64,000 nucleotides of DNA from Sanyastnella coralliicola (GTDB lineage: Bacteria > Bacteroidota > Bacteroidia > Flavobacteriales_D > Sanyastnellaceae): the NCBI RefSeq assembly GCF_030845195.1, contig NZ_CP132543.1, forward strand, positions 3,551,501 to 3,615,500, in the 5' to 3' direction. The position numbers were made by a program, and so were the translations under genes. This document shows positions 37,662-45,609 of the stretch, one piece after another (the stretch's first letter is position 1; each line of letters starts with the position of its first letter). Below the pieces are notes generated by a model, which did not search any database, was not told the DNA's origin, and worked only from the letters and a program-made list of their open reading frames with translations.

Positions 37662-38450
37662 TTGTCGATCATTGAAGCGATCATACTTGGTATTATTCAA
37701 GGACTCACCGAGTTCCTTCCCGTTTCTAGTAGCGGACATTTAGAACTCGCCAAAGCGGTACTTGGAAACGAGCAGCTGCCGGCTGAAAGTTTAGCCTTTA
37801 CCGTCATTGTGCACTTCGCCACTGCATTGAGCACGATCGTCATCTTCCGCAAAGACATTGTGGAGATTGTCAAAGGACTTTTCTCAGGAAATAAAGAATC
37901 CATTAGCTTCTCAATGAAGATCATCGTTTCCATGATCCCAGCAGCGTTGATTGGCGTCTTGTTTAATGATCAAATCGAAGCGTTGTTCAGCGGCCAAATC
38001 TTGCTTGTTGGAGCCATGCTGGGAGTTACTGGGTTGTTGCTTTTCCTCGCTGACCGCGCGAAATCAACAGAGAAATCTGTGGGTTTACTGGACGCGGTTG
38101 TGATCGGATTAGCGCAGGCTATTGCCATTCTTCCTGGAATTTCTAGATCAGGTGCTACAGTGAGCACGAGCGTGTTGCTGGGAATCGATCGCGAGAAGTC
38201 TGCACGCTTTTCGTTCTTAATGGTGGTGCCATTGATTCTTGGTAAAATGGCCAAAGACATCCTTGACGGTGTGCAGTTTACAGGAGATGCTTTCGGTGTG
38301 TATGTCGCAGGATTTATTGCCGCATTTATCGCCGGCTTACTCGCTTGTCAATGGATGATTGCCCTAGTGAAACGCAGTCAATTAAAGTACTTCTCTTATT
38401 ACTGCTTCATTGTAGGTGCCATTGCCTTGGTGTGGGCGCTCAGCGCTTAA
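37662..38450 (+). CDS. uppP: Undecaprenyl-diphosphatase UppP (BacA)
   Basis: Removes one phosphate from undecaprenyl diphosphate so that the lipid carrier for cell-wall precursors can be reused. 262 residues, eight or so membrane helices. Both family motifs are intact: GLTEFLPVSSSGHL and LPGISRSGATV. The start codon is TTG 37662; no ATG or GTG lies before the conserved IIEAIILGIIQG start. Confidence 0.95.
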   Translation: MSIIEAIILGIIQGLTEFLPVSSSGHLELAKAVLGNEQLPAESLAFTVIVHFATALSTIVIFRKDIVEIVKGLFSGNKESISFSMKIIVSMIPAALIGVLFNDQIEALFSGQILLVGAMLGVTGLLLFLADRAKSTEKSVGLLDAVVIGLAQAIAILPGISRSGATVSTSVLLGIDREKSARFSFLMVVPLILGKMAKDILDGVQFTGDAFGVYVAGFIAAFIAGLLACQWMIALVKRSQLKYFSYYCFIVGAIALVWALSA

Positions 38451-38482
38451 CAGCTTTCCTCTTGTCTCGAATTCTTCTTCAC

Positions 38483-38497
38483 GGTTGACAGTCAACC
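38483..38497. promoter_or_regulatory. Perfect palindrome upstream of the M1 peptidase gene
   Basis: GGTTGAC-A-GTCAACC, 7-bp arms around one base. It lies 16 bases before a TACTTTTA box (38514-38521), over the expected -33 region, so it may be an operator. Confidence 0.4.
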
Positions 38498-38525
38498 TAC
38501 TGCCGTTTTTGGCTACTTTTAGCTC

Positions 38526-40970
38526 ATGACCAGATCATTGCTACTCCTTGCGCTCGTGTTGCTATCCGTTTCCGCGCTAGCGCAAAAAGAATACTTCGGA
38601 TGTCACAATTACCGAAACCGGGTGATGCCCGAAAGCAAGAAACTCACGCATGCGCAACAAAAAGCGTTGCAGACGAGCATCTTGCGAAGCGACACCATCG
38701 ATATTCAGCATTATGACATTTTCATTGACGTTACTGATTACGGTGGCGGAGTGATTGATGCGGCCACTACGATCACCTACTCACCGATTGAGCCAGACCG
38801 CGAGAGCATTATTCTTGACCTCTTTCAGCTGCAGGTTGATAGTGTTGTAGACGCCACTGGTCAGCTCACCTATACCCACGATGGTGAGTTCCTTCAGGTC
38901 TACTTTGACGAGTCTCCTGAAGTTGGTGAGACCTACGATATGACGGTTTACTACCAAGGAGATCCACATCAAGATCCGGGATGGGGTGGATTCTACTTCC
39001 AAAGCTTCTACATCTACAATCTTGGTATTGGCTTGACTACTGTTCCGCCAAACTTTGGAAAGGTGTGGTACCCTTGTTTTGACACCTTCCTTGAGCGCGC
39101 TTCATACACATACCGCGTGCGTTCTGCGAATGGAATGGTGGCAAGCTGTCAAGGAGATTTGGTTGAGGAAATCATTGAAGAAGGAGACACCTTGACGCGT
39201 GTTTTTGAATTCCCGGGACCTATCCCAACTTACCTTTCTGCTATCGCTGTCGCGGAATACGAGACGACCTCTTTTGTACACGAAGGCGTTTACGGAGACG
39301 TAGACGTTACCCTGACAAGTAAGCCGGAGCATCAAGGAGCGATGAATAATACCTTCCAGGAGGTTGGAATTGCCATTGATGCCTGTGAATACTGGTGGGG
39401 ACCAAACCCATGGTCACGCGTTGGATACGTTTACACCACAGACGGTGCCTTGGAGATTCCGACGAACATTGCCTACCCTCAATTCATGGCCAATGAGAGC
39501 CTGAATAGTAATGCTGAGCTCTTCACGCATGAGCTCGGTCACTACTGGTGGGGTGATGTGATCACGATGATCGAGCACAACCACATGTGGATTAAAGAAG
39601 GACCGGCAGAATACTCTTCTCAACTCTTCTTCGAATGGCGTGATGGTTGGGAAGAATTTACCGACGTAGTGAAAGACAACCAGCTCTTCGTTTTGGAAGA
39701 ATGTCACGTGCAAGACAATGGTTTTCATGCCATGTCTCCGATGCCAGATGAAGAGATTTACGGACGAACGACTTACCAAAAAGGAGCTTCTGTACTTCAC
39801 AATTTGCGTGCTTATCTCGGCGACGAACTCTTCCGTGATGGAATGATGACGATGCAAGAGAGCATGCCTTATTCGAATGTCAATGCCGCTGAATTCCGTG
39901 ATTCTCTGAGCATGTACACAGGGTATGACTTGACCGACTTCTTCGATGATCAAATCTTCAACCCTGGGTTCAGCGTGTTCGTTCTTGACTCTGTATCAAG
40001 TACTGACAACGGAAGTGGCTACACCCACACGTTGTACCTCCAACAGAAACTTCGTGAGTGTCCTGATTTCTACGATAACGTACCGCTTGAGGTGAGCGCC
40101 ATTGGTGCTGACTGGAGCAAAGAGAACTTCATGGTAAACGCTACTGGACAGTACTCAACGGCAACAATTGAAACCGATGAGATGCCGGCATTGATTGAAC
40201 TCAACACCAATGGCCGTCTGAACCAGTCGCGTTTGGATACTGAATTTGTTATCGATGACACCTCGTCTCCGCTCAATCGTCCATTCGTTGACTTCCGCTT
40301 GGGCACAAATGAGATCAATGAAGGCGATTCAGCATGGGTGCGCGTAGAGCACATCTGGGCAGGCCCTGACAATGACAACCTCATGCCTTACATCTACGAG
40401 ATCTCTTCAACACACTTCTGGAAAGTGAGTGGAATCTTCCCTGAAGGCATTGAAATGGATGGGCGCCTGACATACGCAGGAGACGATCCTATCGAAGACC
40501 TTGACAATGACCTTTACGGTGTCAACGAAAACGATGCGATGCTTGTTTGGCGCCCTGATGCCTACTCTCCATGGATGAAGTATCCTGACTATGAGTGGCA
40601 AGGCGGTAACCTGAACAATGGCGCAGGTCAGTTCGTGATTGAGCCGCTGCTTCCTGGTCAGTATGCCTTTGCTAATGGTGATGTTGCTGCTGCTATCGCT
40701 AGCGCGGAAGCGGTGACTCCTAAGATTTACCCGAACCCAAGTAACGGTGTTATCCAGCTGGAGCTGCCTGAAGCGCTTCAACAAAGTGCGTTAATCACTG
40801 TCAACATCATTGACATGAATGGCCGAACAGTCATGAACACCACACTTCCTTCAGGAATTGTGCGTCACCAATTAGACCTGAGCACCCTGTCTCAAGGTTC
40901 TTACTTGGTACAATTACTTGATCAGGGAACGATCGTTAGTACGTCTCGTATTGAATTGTTGAACCGATAA
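38526..40970 (+). CDS. Secreted M1-family metallopeptidase with T9SS sorting domain
   Basis: 814 residues. Signal peptide MTRSLLLLALVLLSVSALAQ. M1 aminopeptidase fold: the substrate loop reads GALEI where the family has GAMEN. The zinc site is HELGHYWWGD with the third ligand in WIKEGPAEY. A C-terminal T9SS type A domain begins IYPNPSNGVIQLEL. The change of GAMEN Asn to Ile suggests altered N-terminus recognition. It carries two copies of the dispersed motif, one in the signal peptide (V-S-A-L-A-Q) and one in the linker just before the sorting domain (I-A-S-A-E-A), plus an 11/13 variant at 39245. Confidence 0.9.
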   Translation: MTRSLLLLALVLLSVSALAQKEYFGCHNYRNRVMPESKKLTHAQQKALQTSILRSDTIDIQHYDIFIDVTDYGGGVIDAATTITYSPIEPDRESIILDLFQLQVDSVVDATGQLTYTHDGEFLQVYFDESPEVGETYDMTVYYQGDPHQDPGWGGFYFQSFYIYNLGIGLTTVPPNFGKVWYPCFDTFLERASYTYRVRSANGMVASCQGDLVEEIIEEGDTLTRVFEFPGPIPTYLSAIAVAEYETTSFVHEGVYGDVDVTLTSKPEHQGAMNNTFQEVGIAIDACEYWWGPNPWSRVGYVYTTDGALEIPTNIAYPQFMANESLNSNAELFTHELGHYWWGDVITMIEHNHMWIKEGPAEYSSQLFFEWRDGWEEFTDVVKDNQLFVLEECHVQDNGFHAMSPMPDEEIYGRTTYQKGASVLHNLRAYLGDELFRDGMMTMQESMPYSNVNAAEFRDSLSMYTGYDLTDFFDDQIFNPGFSVFVLDSVSSTDNGSGYTHTLYLQQKLRECPDFYDNVPLEVSAIGADWSKENFMVNATGQYSTATIETDEMPALIELNTNGRLNQSRLDTEFVIDDTSSPLNRPFVDFRLGTNEINEGDSAWVRVEHIWAGPDNDNLMPYIYEISSTHFWKVSGIFPEGIEMDGRLTYAGDDPIEDLDNDLYGVNENDAMLVWRPDAYSPWMKYPDYEWQGGNLNNGAGQFVIEPLLPGQYAFANGDVAAAIASAEAVTPKIYPNPSNGVIQLELPEALQQSALITVNIIDMNGRTVMNTTLPSGIVRHQLDLSTLSQGSYLVQLLDQGTIVSTSRIELLNR
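38570..38582 (+). repeat. Dispersed motif TTCCGCGCTAGCG, copy 6
   Basis: Exact copy, in the signal-peptide codons of the M1 peptidase. Confidence 0.85.
40697..40709 (-). repeat. Dispersed motif TTCCGCGCTAGCG, copy 7
   Basis: Exact copy on the minus strand, in the linker codons before the T9SS domain of the M1 peptidase. Confidence 0.85.
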
Positions 40971-40982
40971 GGGCCGCCGCTG

Positions 40983-42023
40983 TTAAGCTCCGGCTCCTTT
41001 CAGGGTCAGCGTTTTCACGATGGCCTCTACTTCGCGAATGTACTCGCGCTTGTCGAAGTACGGAGCGTAAGCATAGCCATCTACGGAAACGATGCGCTGG
41101 TTGGCTTCATCATAGAAGGTTAGCATGTAGTATGGCCCTCCCATGAAGTCATTCTGCATCTTCCATAGTCCGCGAACTTCAGAGGCAAACATGCCCTTGA
41201 ACACCACTTCTTCGTAAGTCGGAACGAGGTGCATTTCATTGGCCATGTAGCTTCCGTCTGTCGGACCAGGCACGTACTTGCGGAGCATCTCTTGCCGCTT
41301 TTCAAGCAGCCAGTTCATGCTAAATACTGAGTCGGTTGTATACGGGTAGGTATAAACGAAGACACCTTCTTTGATGTCGTGATTGTTCCCCCCTTTCATA
41401 CGTGTCATTTCACGCTGTAACCAGAGAAACTCCAAGCGTTCATCGTTGGTGTCAACAATTTCAGCGACCACGAACATGTCACGCGGAATATCTAGGGTTA
41501 ACCCGTATTTCTCCATCAAGTCAGCGTTGAGGGCTTCGTTGTCAAAGGCACGCACATTCGCTGCCAAACGATCCACTTCTTCTTTGTGAAGGATACTTAG
41601 GATTTCATTCCCTCGAGCGGTGATGGCGTCGGCTAGCTCTTGCTGAGACTTTCCTCTTGCTTCGATATAGATCTGACCGCTTGAATAGCGGTTACGGGCG
41701 AATTCAACTTTGGGGATGGTTTGCTCCACCGACTGACCTACTTCGATGTAGATAATGTTACGGTGAGGCTTCCAGAATTTGTCAAAGTCTCTAGGGTCGA
41801 GGTTGACAAGGTCAAAATGACTTTCGGCTTGAGGTAGAACAGGGTATGGTTGGTCAACAACCTCGCGGATAGCAGCGCCCACTGGGCCATTCCATACATT
41901 TTCAGAGGCAACAACAAGAAGTTCTCCTGCCGGACCAACTTTGCCCGGAAGGACGGGTGCTTCACCGCTTTGACTGCATGCTAGCAGAACGGAGAACATC
42001 CCCAAGAATAGTAGCTTTTTCAT
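40983..42023 (-). CDS. DUF4837 lipoprotein
   Basis: 346 residues. Lipobox VLLAC (Cys16). The DUF4837 pattern is seen in GPAGELLVVASENVWNGPVGAAIREV, FWKPHRNIIYIEVG and GIWKM-like GLWKMQNDFMGGPYYMLTFYD. Function unknown. It overlaps the lytic transglycosylase gene by four bases (ATGA), so its job is probably in the cell envelope. Confidence 0.83.
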   Translation of the reverse strand: MKKLLFLGMFSVLLACSQSGEAPVLPGKVGPAGELLVVASENVWNGPVGAAIREVVDQPYPVLPQAESHFDLVNLDPRDFDKFWKPHRNIIYIEVGQSVEQTIPKVEFARNRYSSGQIYIEARGKSQQELADAITARGNEILSILHKEEVDRLAANVRAFDNEALNADLMEKYGLTLDIPRDMFVVAEIVDTNDERLEFLWLQREMTRMKGGNNHDIKEGVFVYTYPYTTDSVFSMNWLLEKRQEMLRKYVPGPTDGSYMANEMHLVPTYEEVVFKGMFASEVRGLWKMQNDFMGGPYYMLTFYDEANQRIVSVDGYAYAPYFDKREYIREVEAIVKTLTLKGAGA

Positions 42024-43498
42024 AGACTGATCTTTTCAATTTTGATCTTTTGTCCTTGCTTCAAATCCTTGGCGTTCAGCCCTTTGTTGAGTCGTTGTAT
42101 TTGCTCGACCGAAACACCATCATATAATTTGGCAATATCCCACAAGGTATCACCTTTTCGAACAGTATGATAGCGATAGTCTGAGTCTTGCGTAGTTTCA
42201 GGTTTCGGAGTACGCTTTTCAGTTTTGTTAACGGAAGAACTACTCTTTTTCTTGTCCTTCTTATCAGTGTAGATGTAAAGTTTCTGTCCGGCTCTGATCA
42301 TCGAGCCGCGAATATTGTTCCACGCTTTAAGCTGTGAAACCGTTACGCCATGGCGCTGAGCAATGCTTCCCAGCACATCTCCCGAGCGTACGTAGTATAC
42401 GACCGGCTCGTCTTGAACCACGATTTCCGGTTCCTCGTCTTTCTTATAGTTGTAGATACTATCAGCTACCGCTAGGAAATCAGAAGCTGTTCCATAGGGT
42501 AATCGAATGGCGTAATCACTGTCTTTCGGGATCACTCCTTTTCGATACGTAGGGTTGTACCAGCTGAGCGCTTCCTGATCAATGTCGAGGAAGGCCTCAA
42601 TCTGATCGAAACGCAATTGATCACTTACTTGGATCGTATCCGTTTCTAGCCAACTGCACGTCGCTTCCGCTGGGTAAATGTTATACTCCTCATGGAAGTT
42701 CATGAGGTAGACCACGGCAATAAAGGCGGGCACATAGCCACGTGTTTCTCGAGGTAGGTATGGTCTTACTTCCCAATACGTGGTTTTCCCTCCTGACCTT
42801 CGAATGGCTTTGTTGACGTTCCCTGGACCGGCATTGTAAGCTGCCAGCGCAAGGTTCCAATCGCCGTACAAGCCGTGAAGCTTGTGCAGGTATCTGCACG
42901 CAGCTTCGGTGCTTTTCACCGGATCCATGCGCTCATCAACGTAAGAGTTGACTTGAAGGTCGTAGGCACGTCCGGTCTGGTACATAAACTGCCACAACCC
43001 TGTAGCACCCACACGTGAACGGGCTCTTGGGTTGAGCGCAGACTCAACAATCGGAAGGTGCTTTAACTCCAATGGAACATCAGCAGCATCCAGTTTTTCT
43101 TCGAACAATGGGAAGTAATAGCCCGACATGCCAAGCATTCTTCCGAGCTGTTTGTTCCGTCGAGAGTAATAGAAGCTGATATAATCGAGAACGGTTTCGT
43201 TCCCTTTAAGATTCATCGGGGTTTGTGCGTCGAGCAAGTCAAGACGTTGCAATACCAATGCGGTATCAATCGAAGGAAGCTCACCTTCTTCAAAGTCGTA
43301 GACGTTCCAAAAGGAGGTGTCCGTACTTAGACAGAATTGCTCTTGAAATGATTGTTGCCAGATCGAATCGATCTCGCTGAGGTACAGGCCGCTCAATAAC
43401 TGGGCGTCTGAAACAGGGGCTTCTACTTGGGTAGAATCCTGTGCTGTCATGCCCAGATGAATCAGGGCAAAAAGAATCATGAAGTTAACTCGGCGCAC
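42020..43498 (-). CDS. Lytic transglycosylase with two LysM domains (MltD-like)
   Basis: 492 residues, cleaves the glycan strands of peptidoglycan. A signal peptide (about 1-19) is followed by an SLT domain whose catalytic Glu lies in LPIVESALNPRA, with GATGLWQFMYQTGR and LALAAYNAGPGNVNKAI. Two LysM peptidoglycan-binding modules come last (YYVRSGDVLGSIAQRHGV; YHTVRKGDTLWDIAKLYDGV), separated by a Lys/Ser linker. Middle gene of tatA - mltD-like - DUF4837. Confidence 0.92.
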   Translation of the reverse strand: MRRVNFMILFALIHLGMTAQDSTQVEAPVSDAQLLSGLYLSEIDSIWQQSFQEQFCLSTDTSFWNVYDFEEGELPSIDTALVLQRLDLLDAQTPMNLKGNETVLDYISFYYSRRNKQLGRMLGMSGYYFPLFEEKLDAADVPLELKHLPIVESALNPRARSRVGATGLWQFMYQTGRAYDLQVNSYVDERMDPVKSTEAACRYLHKLHGLYGDWNLALAAYNAGPGNVNKAIRRSGGKTTYWEVRPYLPRETRGYVPAFIAVVYLMNFHEEYNIYPAEATCSWLETDTIQVSDQLRFDQIEAFLDIDQEALSWYNPTYRKGVIPKDSDYAIRLPYGTASDFLAVADSIYNYKKDEEPEIVVQDEPVVYYVRSGDVLGSIAQRHGVTVSQLKAWNNIRGSMIRAGQKLYIYTDKKDKKKSSSSVNKTEKRTPKPETTQDSDYRYHTVRKGDTLWDIAKLYDGVSVEQIQRLNKGLNAKDLKQGQKIKIEKISL

Positions 43499-43553
43499 AA
43501 TGTCACTTTAATTAACCTACGCAGAAATATGCTGATTGTTTTATGGAGAGACC

Positions 43554-43730
43554 TTAGTCTTCGATGCGTTCGCCTTTCGATGACTTTTCGTCATCTGCCT
43601 GTGTAGCGTCTTTGAATTCTTTGACACCACGTCCGAGGCCGCGCATGAGTTCAGGAATCTTACGTCCTCCGAACAAAAGCAGGATCACTGCTACGATTAG
43701 TACGATTTGCCAAGGGCCAATGCTTCCCAT
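43554..43730 (-). CDS. tatA: Sec-independent translocase protein TatA/E
   Basis: A 58-residue protein: MGSIGPWQIVLIVAVILLLF, then GGRKIPELMRGLGRGVKEFKD and a polar tail. This is the complete TatA plan: one membrane helix, the FGG hinge, an amphipathic helix. It forms the pore of the twin-arginine export system. TatC is not in this window. First gene of a run with the lytic transglycosylase and DUF4837. Confidence 0.93.
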   Translation of the reverse strand: MGSIGPWQIVLIVAVILLLFGGRKIPELMRGLGRGVKEFKDATQADDEKSSKGERIED

Positions 43731-43756
43731 AATGGATTTTTTTGGAGGTTCTCTGC

Positions 43757-43785
43757 TAGAGCGTCTGCTCTAACACTCGCGTTAG
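43757..43785. other. Two adjacent hairpins in the tatA leader
   Basis: TAGAGC-GTCT-GCTCTA (43757-43772) and CTAAC-ACTCGC-GTTAG (43770-43785) share bases and so exclude each other. They lie between the -7 box and ATG 43730. Confidence 0.45.
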
Positions 43786-43787
43786 GA

Positions 43788-43795
43788 CAAAGGTA
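43788..43795 (-). promoter_or_regulatory. -7 element (TACCTTTG) of the tatA operon
   Basis: A perfect TAnnTTTG on the minus strand, 57 bases before ATG 43730. Confidence 0.45.
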
Positions 43796-43827
43796 TATAA
43801 ACGCTACGGATGTGTCGCGTTTTTCGA

Positions 43828-44667
43828 CTAATTCAGCGCCATATTATCGATGAGGCGCACACCATCAACCCATGCGGCTACCAAAGCGCGCACTTCACGT
43901 GACCAATCGGAGGCTTCTTGAAAGTCATCGGCGTACACTACAGACAGGTATTCGAGCTCCACTCCGGGCTGCTGTTCCAGATGGCGCTGTCCCCAATGCT
44001 GTACCATTTGCGGATCCACTTTCGTTGCGCGTTCCGCCATCTCTTTTAAGGTTCGGTAGATCGCTAGCGCATTTTGCCTGCCTTGCGGCGAAAGGCGCAC
44101 ATTGCGAGAACTCATGGCCAACCCATCCGTGTCTCTAATAAGTGTGCAAGGCATAATCTCTGTTGGGATCTGTTCTCTACGCACCAATTCGCGAATGATG
44201 GCTAATTGCTGAAAGTCTTTCTCTCCGAAATAGGCTTTGTCTGCTTGAATCGCATCCAATAAAAGGCGAACGATGGTTACCACCCCGTCGAAATGGCCTG
44301 GTCGCTCAGCCCCTTCGAGTGTTTCGGTCAAGAAACCATAATCAGCGCGAAGGCTTTCGACCTTGTCACCGTATATATCGTTCACACCTGGGGCAAAAAT
44401 AGCATCGCAACCGTAGCGTTTTGCCAGTTCAATATCGGCAGAAAGTGTGCGCGGATAAGCTTCTAAATCGTTCGATCTATCGAATTGAGTAGGGTTTACG
44501 AAGATGCTACACACACAAATTTCGTTCTCTTTTGCGGCCCGTTCAATCAAGCTGCCATGCCCCGCGTGAAGCGCTCCCATTGTGGGAACATAACCCACTG
44601 ATCCTGCGCTGGTAAAGACTTTGCTTCGCAGCGCTTTCCATTCGTCTGGATGTGTGAAAAGGATCAT
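43828..44667 (-). CDS. panC: Pantothenate synthetase
   Basis: Joins pantoate and beta-alanine using ATP, the last step to vitamin B5. 279 residues. HIGH-like motif YVPTMGALHAGH, FVNPTQF, YFGEKDFQQL, and the KMSKS-like site as GLAMSSRN. Divergent from the glycogen synthase-like gene across a 111-bp region with promoters on both strands. The nucleotide stretch around 44065 keeps the CGCTAGCGAT core of the dispersed motif without its CCG arm. Confidence 0.95.
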   Translation of the reverse strand: MILFTHPDEWKALRSKVFTSAGSVGYVPTMGALHAGHGSLIERAAKENEICVCSIFVNPTQFDRSNDLEAYPRTLSADIELAKRYGCDAIFAPGVNDIYGDKVESLRADYGFLTETLEGAERPGHFDGVVTIVRLLLDAIQADKAYFGEKDFQQLAIIRELVRREQIPTEIMPCTLIRDTDGLAMSSRNVRLSPQGRQNALAIYRTLKEMAERATKVDPQMVQHWGQRHLEQQPGVELEYLSVVYADDFQEASDWSREVRALVAAWVDGVRLIDNMALN

Positions 44668-44701
44668 AGAAAATGGGGTGGTTTAGTTACGGCAAAACGG
44701 C

Positions 44702-44709
44702 CAAAGCTA
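44702..44709 (-). promoter_or_regulatory. -7 element (TAGCTTTG) of panC
   Basis: A perfect TAnnTTTG on the minus strand, 34 bases before ATG 44667. Confidence 0.45.
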
Positions 44710-44719
44710 ATAGATTCAT

Positions 44720-44750
44720 TTGAATTTGGGCCTTATTTTTCGTAATTTTG
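44720..44750 (+). promoter_or_regulatory. Promoter of the glgA-like - DUF4270 - glmS block
   Basis: TTG (44720-44722), 20 bases, TAATTTTG (44743-44750): the full Bacteroidota promoter pattern, 28 bases before ATG 44779. Confidence 0.6.
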
Positions 44751-44778
44751 CAGACAATCCTGACAAATTCAATTCCTG

Positions 44779-45609
44779 ATGAGTAAAGCCAGAATCCTAT
44801 ACGTTTCTCAAGAAATACAACCTTTCTGTCCAGAAACAATTATCTCAAGGATTAGCAGGCATCTCCCACAGGGCGCACACGAGAAAGATAAAGAGATCAG
44901 AGTGTTCATGCCTCGTTACGGTAAGATCAACGAGCGCAGACACCAACTTCACGAAGTGATCCGTCTTTCTGGAATGAACCTTATCATCGACGATACGGAT
45001 CATCCTCTAATCATTAAAGTCGCATCTATCCCTAGTGCGCGTATGCAAGTTTACTTCATTGATAATGAAGAATTCTTCAAGCGCAAAGCGTATGTAACGC
45101 AAGAAGATGGCGAAATGTTTGAAGATGCCGATGAACGCTCGATGTTCTTTGTGCGCGGCGTGTTGGAGACAGTGAAAAAGCTAGGCTGGGTCCCTGATGT
45201 GATCCATAGCCACGGCTGGATGTCTGCACCTTTAGGTATGTACGTAAAAGAAGTCTACAAAAACGACGCACATTTCTCTAACTCTAAACTTGTCTACAGC
45301 ATCTACGAAGATGGTTTCGAAGGCGTGTTGAACGAGAATTTCAGCAAGAAATTAGTTCAAGACGGAGTTTCAGAAGCAGCGGCAGAGATCGTTAAAGAGC
45401 CAACATTTGTTAATCTTAACAAGCTGGCTGTCCACTATTCTGATGCTGTAATCGTTAATGGTGAGAATATTGATTCAGAATTGCGCACCTTTGTCGACAA
45501 TTCTGATAGCGTATCTATCACTTGTGACAATGAAGACAACATCGTTGCTGAAGCGACTACACTTTATGATACTATCCTTGAGGGAAAGCCGGCACTCGTT
45601 GAAGAGTGA
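44779..45609 (+). CDS. Glycogen/starch synthase-like protein, N-terminal half only
   Basis: 276 residues. It matches the GT5 starch-synthase catalytic domain (ILYVSQEIQPFCPE; EIRVFMPRYGKINERRHQLHEV; DVIHSHGWMSAPLGMYVK). It stops before the C-terminal GT1-like half that binds the nucleotide sugar in normal GlgA (about 480 residues). The usual KTGGL start loop is replaced by SQEIQPF. This short form is standard in Flavobacteriia next to panC and glmS. Without the second domain it probably does not make glycogen alone. Confidence 0.83.
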   Translation: MSKARILYVSQEIQPFCPETIISRISRHLPQGAHEKDKEIRVFMPRYGKINERRHQLHEVIRLSGMNLIIDDTDHPLIIKVASIPSARMQVYFIDNEEFFKRKAYVTQEDGEMFEDADERSMFFVRGVLETVKKLGWVPDVIHSHGWMSAPLGMYVKEVYKNDAHFSNSKLVYSIYEDGFEGVLNENFSKKLVQDGVSEAAAEIVKEPTFVNLNKLAVHYSDAVIVNGENIDSELRTFVDNSDSVSITCDNEDNIVAEATTLYDTILEGKPALVEE

